A stretch of DNA of 5,634 nucleotides from 20-14-all-45-10 sp964435965. GTDB lineage: Bacteria; Chloroflexota; Dehalococcoidia; GIF9; AB-539-J10. The stretch is from the NCBI GenBank assembly GCA_964435965.1, contig CAYTBB010000080.1:1-5634 (forward strand), in the 5' to 3' direction. Position 1 is the stretch's first letter. Each line of letters opens with the position of its first letter. The position numbers and the translations under genes are program-made. Shown here one piece after another: positions 1 to 4,415 of the stretch. The notes under the pieces are model-generated. The model was not told the DNA's origin, did not search any database, and was given only the letters and a program-made list of their open reading frames with translations.

Positions 1-687
1 GCCTATCTTGGTGGAAAGGGCTACAAACCTCAGTTTATCCCCCTCAATGAAAGCAATAGTCGCCCAGTCAACATTCATAAGCTTCCTTAATTCCTCGGCA
101 AAGCCCTCATATACCTCCTGGATGTCCAGGCTGGAGGAGATAATCCTGGCCAATTTGTTAACCAGTGCTAATCGCTCCCTGGCTTCTTTATAGAGCCCAG
201 CTCTGCCCAAAGCAGCGCCTAGCTGGCGCCCCACAATGTTTAACAGGCTGACATCTTGGAGGCGAAATTCAGATTTGGCAGAGGAGGCAATGCCCAGAAC
301 TCCGACTATTTTCTTTCCCGAGCTTAAAGGGATGGCACAAAAGGAATGCAGTCCAGCTTGACTGGGGGTTTTCAGGGTATATCTGGGGTCAGTGGCTATA
401 TCCGCTGTAGTTATAGCTTTGCCATAAAGGGCAACTAGCCCAGTAAGGCTCTGCCCCAGCTTAAGTTGGGCCATCTCTTGGGTCATTTCCGGGGTGAAAC
501 CTTGCTGGACGGCCAAGGTTAACTTGCCATCAGCCTCGTCGACTAATTGTATCCAGCAACAGCTTACAGGGAGAGCCTGGGAAAGCTTGGCTACGCTGAA
601 TCTGAGGATTTGCCCCAGACTCTCTGATTGAGAGATGACCTCAGTTATAGCCTCTATTGCCGAGAAAGCCCCGCCACCCTGAGTCAT
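1..687 (-). CDS. GAF-domain signalling protein, N-terminal 229 residues (runs off left edge)
   Basis: The frame is open without a stop from an ATG at 687 to the window edge, giving 229 residues. Residues about 10-160 form a complete GAF domain: an N-terminal helix (AIEAITEVISQSESLGQIL), a strand with SCCWIQLVDE, the TTADIATDPRY segment, then FCAIPL, VGVLGIAS and a closing helix. A connecting helix (about 150-180) leads to RIISSSLDIQEVYEGFAEEL, which opens a second GAF-like domain whose first strand (WATIAFIEGDKLRFVALS) reaches the edge. GAF domains bind small ligands or chromophores and usually regulate an attached histidine kinase, GGDEF, phosphatase or transcription module. That output domain lies outside the window, so the function stays open. 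No signal peptide or membrane segment is seen, so it is probably cytosolic. The start is forced: an in-frame TAG lies at 700-702 with no start codon between. There is no Shine-Dalgarno sequence. Confidence 0.85.
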   Translation of the reverse strand, partial: MTQGGGAFSAIEAITEVISQSESLGQILRFSVAKLSQALPVSCCWIQLVDEADGKLTLAVQQGFTPEMTQEMAQLKLGQSLTGLVALYGKAITTADIATDPRYTLKTPSQAGLHSFCAIPLSSGKKIVGVLGIASSAKSEFRLQDVSLLNIVGRQLGAALGRAGLYKEARERLALVNKLARIISSSLDIQEVYEGFAEELRKLMNVDWATIAFIEGDKLRFVALSTKIG

Positions 688-693
688 AGTACT

Positions 694-721
694 ATAATAC
701 TAGTATAGCGTATTTTGTCAC
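694..721 (-). promoter_or_regulatory. Promoter of the GAF gene, probably giving a leaderless mRNA
   Basis: Read on the minus strand, GTGACA (721-716, 5 of 6 to TTGACA) is followed after 16 bp by TATTAT (699-694, 5 of 6 to TATAAT). An alternative -10 TATAGT lies at 696-691 with a 19-bp spacer. TATTAT ends six bases before the ATG, so the expected transcription start falls on or next to the start codon. Assigned by eye. Confidence 0.55.
697..706. repeat. 10-bp perfect palindrome overlapping the GAF promoter
   Basis: ATACTAGTAT is its own reverse complement. It lies between the proposed -35 and -10 elements and overlaps the -10. It is flanked by a looser inverted pair, CTATA (692-696) and TATAG (704-708). 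It could be an operator, but AT-rich promoter DNA produces such palindromes by chance. Confidence 0.3.
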
Positions 722-786
722 CCTTACCCTCTTCCCCAGGCACTAGACAGCCTGCTGGAGCAATATGAGCACGAAGTGGTCCGAAA

Positions 787-815
787 TAGACTTTCCCCAA
801 GGCCTATTATATACT
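787..815 (+). promoter_or_regulatory. Candidate promoter of the SWIM-finger gene
   Basis: TAGACT (787-792, 4 of 6 to TTGACA) and TATACT (810-815, 5 of 6 to TATAAT) are separated by exactly 17 bp. The expected transcription start is near 822, giving a leader of about 70 nt before the ATG at 894. No other pair between 700 and 880 looked better by eye. Confidence 0.4.
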
Positions 816-880
816 TTGCTTAGTGCTCTTTAAGATTGCCAATAAATAACTATGTTGAGAATGGTTTTAATAAATAGCTA

Positions 881-886
881 AGGAGG
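881..886 (+). promoter_or_regulatory. Shine-Dalgarno sequence that decides the SWIM gene start
   Basis: A full AGGAGG lies here. Two in-frame ATGs follow. The first (888) is only 1 nt from the motif, too close for initiation. The second (894) is 7 nt away, the usual spacing. The second is therefore taken as the start, which removes two residues from the longest reading. Confidence 0.8.
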
Positions 887-893
887 TATGGGA

Positions 894-1157
894 ATGAGAT
901 CGAGCCTTATCGGGAAGATTGAAAAAGCCAAAAGGTATGCTCAGGAGCCAGACCGTGTCACCTTATCAGGTCTCACAGCTGACTTCCGTGGAGATAATAA
1001 TAACTACAAGTTAAGCTACGCCGATGGAAAGTGGCAATGTAACTGCCATTTCTTCTCGCAATGGGAGACATGTAGCCATACCATGGCGTTACAGCAAATG
1101 TTAGCCAATATGCTGCCCAAGGAGGCTCTTACCTCCCCTATAGTAACTCAACCTTAG
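894..1157 (+). CDS. Small stand-alone SWIM zinc-finger protein
   Basis: This is an 87-residue protein. Its only recognisable element is a SWIM-type zinc site of form CxC-x8-CxH: C49, C51, C60 and H62, in the segment CNCHFFSQWETCSH. Before it comes a basic N-terminal helix (IGKIEKAKRYAQEP), then two or three predicted strands (VTLSGLTADF, YKLSYADGKW); after it a short helix (MALQQMLANML). In the SWIM family the motif binds zinc and serves nucleic-acid or protein contacts, usually as part of larger proteins such as SWI2/SNF2 ATPases, MuDR transposases or MEKK1. Here it is the whole protein, so it may act as an adaptor or nucleic-acid-binding factor. That role is inferred only from the fold. The start is set by AGGAGG at 881-886. 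Its stop overlaps the stop of the convergent folC gene. The real partner is not visible. Confidence 0.8.
   Translation: MRSSLIGKIEKAKRYAQEPDRVTLSGLTADFRGDNNNYKLSYADGKWQCNCHFFSQWETCSHTMALQQMLANMLPKEALTSPIVTQP
1154..1157. other. Overlapping convergent stop codons of the SWIM gene and folC
   Basis: The four bases TTAG hold both stops: TAG of the SWIM gene (1155-1157, plus strand) and TAA of folC (complement of 1154-1156). No intergenic DNA exists and no hairpin with a T tract is seen near the junction, so each transcript must run some distance antisense into the other gene unless Rho or another factor stops it. Confidence 0.85.
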
Positions 1158-2482
1158 AAATTGGAATGGCTAGCGGCATAATCTAAAGCCTCTGCCACGA
1201 CAAATAAAGAGCCGCTAATGCAAATGAGATCCTTCCTGTCAGCTAGGGATAAAGTTTGGGAAAGAGCTTGGGATACAGCATCGGTAATGGTTGAGGTAAT
1301 GCCCCATTTGCTGAACTCAGCAGCTATAAGTGGAGGGGAGGCGGCACGAGGATGCGAAGCACGTGTGACAATGACTTGAGGGGAGAGAGAAATTAATTCT
1401 TTCACTATCCCCGGTATGTCTTTATCGCAAGATATCCCAATGATGAGGAAAAGTTTGTCATAATTAAAATATGCTCTAACGTTCTCCACCAGCCTCTTCA
1501 TTGAACCCACATTGTGAGCACCGTCAACTAACACTATCGGTTGATGCCTTAAAATCTGGAACCTCCCCGGCCACTCAACCTGGGAAAGCCCTTGGGCAAT
1601 ATCGGCAGCAGCAATTTTAAAGCCGGAGGATGCCAATATCTCCAGGGTAGCTACAGCAGTGGCGGCATTCTCAACCTGGTAATCACCTAAGAGTGGAATC
1701 GTAAGGTGATGAGTACCCATTTTACCCTGAACTACAAACGCTTGCTGGTGGAAGTCGCCAGCTACCCTGCGCCAGGTAACGTCTTTGCCTACCTGAACTA
1801 AATTTGCCCCTCGCTGGCGGCAAACGTCACTAATTACCTGAGACACTTCTTTTAGCTGAGCAGAACTCACCACAAAGCGGGCAGGTTTAATAATGCCGGC
1901 TTTCTCATAAGCTATCTTTTCCAGGCTATCACCTAAAACCTGGGTGTGCTCCAGGCTAATAGGGGTGATGACACATACCTCAGGCTCTGCCACATTAGTA
2001 GCGTCAAGCCGGCCACCTAAGCCTACTTCTAATACTTGAAAAGCTGCTTGCTTCTGCCTGAAATAGGCAAATGTCAGCGCAGTCAATACTTCGAAGAAAG
2101 TCAATTGCCTATAAAGAGGGTCGTGGTTCATGGCCTCAAAATAGGGCTTTACTTCCGTCATCAAAGCAGCGAACTCTCCTTCCGAAATCAAATTACCGTC
2201 CACCTTGATGCGCTCCCTTAAGGTGTGAAAATGGGGGGAGGTATATAATCCCGTCCGATAGCCTGAGACGGTCAAAACCTGGGCAATCATAGCTGCTATG
2301 CTCCCCTTTCCCTTGGTACCGGCTACATGAACTGTCTTAGCAGATAAATGAGGGTCACCCATTCGATGCAAAAGTTCTTCTACATGCTTCAGGCTATAGT
2401 CATGGGAGGCGTAAGATATACCGGGAATCTTTTCGTAATCAATAAAGCTATGAAGATACTCTTCAGCCTGGCTATAATTCAT
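1154..2482 (-). CDS. folC: Folylpolyglutamate synthase / dihydrofolate synthase (FolC)
   Basis: FolC adds glutamate to folates with ATP and, in bifunctional members, joins dihydropteroate to glutamate to give dihydrofolate; it works in the cytosol. The 442 residues match the usual length of about 420-440. The Mur-ligase-like layout is complete: P-loop AGTKGKGS (54-61), YTSPHF (80-85), FFEVLTALTFAYF (129-141) with the metal-site glutamate, EVGLGGRLDATN (152-163), and LEHTQVLG leading to EKAGIIKP (193-200), where a lysine is typically carbamylated. The C-terminal domain has WPGRFQ (304-309), DGAHN (320-324) and GSLFVVAEA (424-432). No key residue appears lost. Whether it is mono- or bifunctional cannot be told here. 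The ATG at 2482 is forced by an in-frame TAA at 2495-2497 (complement). There is no Shine-Dalgarno sequence. It is divergent from pyrF and convergent with the SWIM gene. Confidence 0.97.
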   Translation of the reverse strand: MNYSQAEEYLHSFIDYEKIPGISYASHDYSLKHVEELLHRMGDPHLSAKTVHVAGTKGKGSIAAMIAQVLTVSGYRTGLYTSPHFHTLRERIKVDGNLISEGEFAALMTEVKPYFEAMNHDPLYRQLTFFEVLTALTFAYFRQKQAAFQVLEVGLGGRLDATNVAEPEVCVITPISLEHTQVLGDSLEKIAYEKAGIIKPARFVVSSAQLKEVSQVISDVCRQRGANLVQVGKDVTWRRVAGDFHQQAFVVQGKMGTHHLTIPLLGDYQVENAATAVATLEILASSGFKIAAADIAQGLSQVEWPGRFQILRHQPIVLVDGAHNVGSMKRLVENVRAYFNYDKLFLIIGISCDKDIPGIVKELISLSPQVIVTRASHPRAASPPLIAAEFSKWGITSTITDAVSQALSQTLSLADRKDLICISGSLFVVAEALDYAASHSNF

Positions 2483-2493
2483 TTGAGCTTTAA

Positions 2494-2499
2494 TTTATA
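2494..2499 (-). promoter_or_regulatory. Probable -10 element of folC
   Basis: On the minus strand TATAAA (2499-2494, 5 of 6 to TATAAT) ends 11 nt before the folC ATG, so the expected leader is only about 4-5 nt. The best upstream -35 match (CTGAAT, complement of 2516-2521, 16-bp spacer) is only 3 of 6, so the promoter is weak or needs an activator. The shifted hexamer TAAATT (2497-2492) is an alternative. Confidence 0.4.
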
Positions 2500-2508
2500 G
2501 GCATCCTT

Positions 2509-2517
2509 TGATATTAT
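2509..2517 (+). promoter_or_regulatory. Extended -10 promoter of pyrF, probably giving a leaderless mRNA
   Basis: TGA followed directly by TATTAT fits the extended -10 form TGnTATAAT with one mismatch in the hexamer, which can compensate for the poor -35 region (TTTAAT at 2489-2494, 3 of 6). The hexamer ends 7 nt before the pyrF ATG at 2525, placing transcription start at or next to the start codon. It is back to back with the folC -10 in a 42-bp gap. Confidence 0.55.
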
Positions 2518-2524
2518 TCAGCTA

Positions 2525-3337
2525 ATGAACTTCGTTGACAAGCTGCTTAATATTAGCAGAAAAAATAAGAGCTTACTTTGCATTGGGCTTGACCCAAATC
2601 CAGACCTTATGCCTAAAATAGGCATTTTGGAATTTAACAAGGCTATCATCAGCTCCACCCACGACTTGGTATGTGCCTACAAACCCAATCTGGCTTTTTA
2701 TGAAGCCCTGGGAATTGAAGGACTTAGCATTTTAGAGAAGACCATCAAACATATACCTGCTGATATTCCCACAATCGGTGACGCCAAGCGTGGCGACATA
2801 GGTAATACGGCCAAAGCTTATGCCAGGGCACTTTTCTCCACCCTTAGCTTTGATGCTGGCACAGTCAACCCTTATCTTGGCTTTGATTCCATAGAGCCCT
2901 TCATTAGCTACCAAGATAAAGGAGTGTTCATCTTATGTCGAACATCAAACCGAGGAGCTATGGATTTTCAAGACCTTCATTGCACTGGTGGTTTCCCGCT
3001 CTATGAAATGGTGGCCCAGAAAGCCAAAGAATGGAATATTTATGGCAACATTGGCTTGGTGGTGGGGGCTACTTATCCCGAGGAATTGAAGAGGGTTCGC
3101 TCCATTTGCCCCGAGATGTGCTTGCTCATCCCGGGCATTGGTGCTCAAGGTGGAGATTTAGCTTTAGCAGTTAGCTACGGAGTGGATGCTCAAGGGGAAA
3201 AAGCGATCATCAATGTATCACGGCAAATTCTTTATGCTTCACGGGAAAAGGATTTTGCCCAAGCAGCCAGGAACGCAGCTGAGAAAATACGCAACCAAAT
3301 CAATTCGTGCTTGACTTCCCTTCGAAAGGCAAAATGA
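2525..3337 (+). CDS. pyrF: Orotidine 5'-phosphate decarboxylase (PyrF)
   Basis: PyrF decarboxylates orotidine 5'-monophosphate to UMP, the last step of de novo pyrimidine synthesis, in the cytosol. The 270 residues fold as a TIM barrel and match the longer subfamily (about 260-280). Visible key sites are GLDP (21-24), KPN (53-55, lysine of the first active strand), the catalytic set GDAKRGDIGNT (85-95) with D86, K88 and D91, GATYPEEL (181-188), the phosphate-binding LIPGIGAQGG (201-210) and INVSR (229-233). All catalytic residues are present, so it should be active. The ATG is forced because an in-frame TAG at 2498-2500 precedes it with no usual start between. There is no Shine-Dalgarno sequence. 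The stop overlaps the next gene as ATGA, so pyrF, the DUF951 gene and probably the HEPN gene form one operon. No other pyr gene is in the window. Confidence 0.97.
   Translation: MNFVDKLLNISRKNKSLLCIGLDPNPDLMPKIGILEFNKAIISSTHDLVCAYKPNLAFYEALGIEGLSILEKTIKHIPADIPTIGDAKRGDIGNTAKAYARALFSTLSFDAGTVNPYLGFDSIEPFISYQDKGVFILCRTSNRGAMDFQDLHCTGGFPLYEMVAQKAKEWNIYGNIGLVVGATYPEELKRVRSICPEMCLLIPGIGAQGGDLALAVSYGVDAQGEKAIINVSRQILYASREKDFAQAARNAAEKIRNQINSCLTSLRKAK
3324..3329 (+). promoter_or_regulatory. Weak ribosome binding site inside the pyrF end, for the DUF951 gene
   Basis: GAAAGG lies 4 nt before the ATG at 3334, within the last codons of pyrF. Together with the ATGA stop-start overlap at 3334-3337 this points to translational coupling. 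It favours ATG 3334 over the in-frame GTG at 3307, which would add nine residues of unrelated sequence. Confidence 0.6.
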
Positions 3338-3525
3338 CTGTGGACATAAGTGTCGGCGATATAGCGCGACTGCGCAAACCGCATCCCTGTGGAAGCTATG
3401 AGTGGCAAGTGGTAAGAGTAGGTGCCGATATTGGTCTTAAATGCCTTAAATGTCAGAGAAGGATACTTTTAGAGAGAAGCACTTTTGAGAGGAGACTAAA
3501 GGGGGTTATTTCCAAGAGCGATTAG
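3334..3525 (+). CDS. DUF951 family protein
   Basis: This 63-residue protein carries the DUF951 signature: GDIARLRKPHPCGS (8-21), W24, the RVGADI segment (28-33), a CLKC pair (37-40), and R48, F51 and R54 near the end. Family members are about 60-70 residues long and found in Firmicutes and related lineages. Their function is unknown. The conserved C19, C37 and C40 suggest a possible metal site, and the beta-rich, basic sequence would suit nucleic-acid contact, but both ideas are inferences. The start at ATG 3334 overlaps the pyrF stop (ATGA) and has a weak GAAAGG site. The stop is followed 18 nt later, in the same reading frame, by the HEPN gene. Its tight coupling to pyrF implies co-production with a housekeeping enzyme rather than an accessory role. 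Confidence 0.88.
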   Translation: MTVDISVGDIARLRKPHPCGSYEWQVVRVGADIGLKCLKCQRRILLERSTFERRLKGVISKSD

Positions 3526-3530
3526 AGGCT

Positions 3531-3535
3531 GGAGG
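3531..3535 (+). promoter_or_regulatory. Shine-Dalgarno sequence of the HEPN gene
   Basis: GGAGG lies 8 nt before the ATG at 3544, in the 18-nt gap after the DUF951 stop. It supports the ATG as start and independent initiation within the operon. Confidence 0.75.
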
Positions 3536-3543
3536 CACAAACG

Positions 3544-4275
3544 ATGGAAAAATATGCAGTAGAAGTATCGGCTACAAAAATTGTCGAAAGGATTAAACAT
3601 CTACTGGGGCAGGGGGTACAAATCCCCTTGAAGAAGACTTGGGTTATTACAGACTTTGGTGGAACTTCGTGGGTTACCCGAAAGAGCGCTGCCATCGATT
3701 TCGGTGCAGGTTTTGACTACTTACATAGATGCAGGGCCATAAAAGTCATAGACGCAGAAACATTTGAACTCGGTCCGTACTTTGAAACATTAACCCCACC
3801 TAAATATCCCACACCACCACCCTTTCCTATCCAAATGGATCGACAAATTAGAAATGAAGCAGCAAACATGCAACACTGCTACTACTGGATATACATCTTT
3901 GAAAATACCCTGCGTAATTTCATAGGAGATTCTCTCTCAGCGAAATATGAGAATTGGTATGATGCGCTGAGTGAAAAGGTAAAGAAAAATATAGAAAGGA
4001 ATAAGAAAAGATGGCCCCGTGGGATCCCTCCACGAAGTCCTCTGGAATTTACCGAACTTTCCATCCTCCATACCACCATCGAGAAAGAATGGGACAATGT
4101 TTTCAAAGCTAAGTTTGAAGGTATTAGTCAGGCTTCCTTAAAGGAATCGTTGGATAGAATAGAAGAATTTAGAAGTACAATAGCACATAATCGTATGCTT
4201 GCAGAAGAGGAATCCAAAGCGTTTTACAATGAAATCAAGAGGGTGCTCTCTTCCATCAAGCTATTTAGTGAATAA
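3544..4275 (+). CDS. Swt1-type HEPN domain protein, putative ribonuclease
   Basis: This 243-residue protein has two parts. Residues 1-85 are a mixed alpha/beta N-terminal domain (IVERIKHLLGQG helix, then strands KTWVITDFGG, SWVTRKSAAIDF, RAIKVIDAETFELG) that I do not recognise. A proline-rich linker (about 85-96, PPKYPTPPPFP) follows. Residues 100-243 are a HEPN domain of the Swt1-like kind: helix YYWIYIFENTLRNFI with E120 and R124, then YENWYDALSEKVKKNI, then W183 and F187, and the motif R-STIA-H at R210-H215, the R-x4-6-H pair that makes HEPN proteins metal-independent RNases in toxin-antitoxin, defence and RNA-processing systems. Cutting of RNA is inferred from this motif. It is the third gene of the pyrF cluster. 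No MNT nucleotidyltransferase or other antitoxin is nearby. GC over 3901-4260 is about 40% by hand count, against about 50% in four sampled dinB lines, which hints at transfer. Confidence 0.8.
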   Translation: MEKYAVEVSATKIVERIKHLLGQGVQIPLKKTWVITDFGGTSWVTRKSAAIDFGAGFDYLHRCRAIKVIDAETFELGPYFETLTPPKYPTPPPFPIQMDRQIRNEAANMQHCYYWIYIFENTLRNFIGDSLSAKYENWYDALSEKVKKNIERNKKRWPRGIPPRSPLEFTELSILHTTIEKEWDNVFKAKFEGISQASLKESLDRIEEFRSTIAHNRMLAEEESKAFYNEIKRVLSSIKLFSE

Positions 4276-4414
4276 CCCCGAGCGTACATATTTGCCGGGC
4301 AACCTTTGCCTGTGAGTCTCAGTAGTCTTTAAGAGGCTTATCCGTCCCCTGTTAGATGAAGAGGTATGAAGCTGATCATTGCTAGCTTGTTACAACTAAT
4401 CTATAATCCAAGCT
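4276..4414. other. Gene-free stretch between the HEPN gene and dinB
   Basis: These 139 bases hold the dinB promoter and inverted repeat at the right end. On the left, TTTGCC occurs twice (4291-4296, 4305-4310) around GGCAA (4298-4302), allowing a 5-bp stem with a 3-nt loop and no T tract, so it is not a convincing terminator. No tRNA, short gene or recognisable SOS box was seen. Confidence 0.6.
4379..4407 (+). promoter_or_regulatory. dinB promoter, probably giving a leaderless mRNA
   Basis: TTGCTA (4379-4384, 4 of 6 to TTGACA) is followed after exactly 17 bp by a perfect TATAAT (4402-4407). The -10 ends 7 nt before the dinB ATG, so transcription should begin at or next to the start codon. 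This is the best promoter in the window. Confidence 0.7.
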
Positions 4415-4415
4415 A
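4383..4415. repeat. Inverted repeat bracketing the dinB -10 element
   Basis: TAGCTTG (4383-4389) and CAAGCTA (4409-4415) are perfect reverse complements, 19 nt apart. The left arm overlaps the end of the -35 and the right arm reaches the A of the start codon, with the TATAAT between them. It could be an operator for a dimeric regulator. A chance 7-bp match is also possible. Confidence 0.35.

Noticed and set aside
8..193. 61-codon plus-strand open frame
   Set aside because: It lies antisense to the GAF gene, which has clear domain structure; no ribosome site and no recognisable family.
888..893. First ATG of the SWIM gene
   Set aside because: It is 1 nt from AGGAGG, too close for initiation; the in-frame ATG at 894 has normal spacing.
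2036..2221. Plus-strand open frame inside folC
   Set aside because: It is antisense to conserved FolC motifs and resembles no known protein.
3307..3333. GTG start adding nine residues to the DUF951 protein
   Set aside because: The family begins near the ATG at 3334, which has the ATGA overlap and a nearby GAAAGG; the extra residues are just the pyrF end read in another frame.
4291..4311. Short hairpin after the HEPN gene as a terminator
   Set aside because: The stem is 5-6 bp with a G-T pair and no T tract follows.
4276..4414. LexA box upstream of dinB
   Set aside because: Neither the CGAAC-N4-GTTCG-like nor the CTGT-N8-ACAG-like pattern is present by eye.
3526..4414. HEPN-MNT toxin-antitoxin pair
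   Set aside because: No nucleotidyltransferase GS-x10-DxD motif or other small partner gene is next to the HEPN gene.
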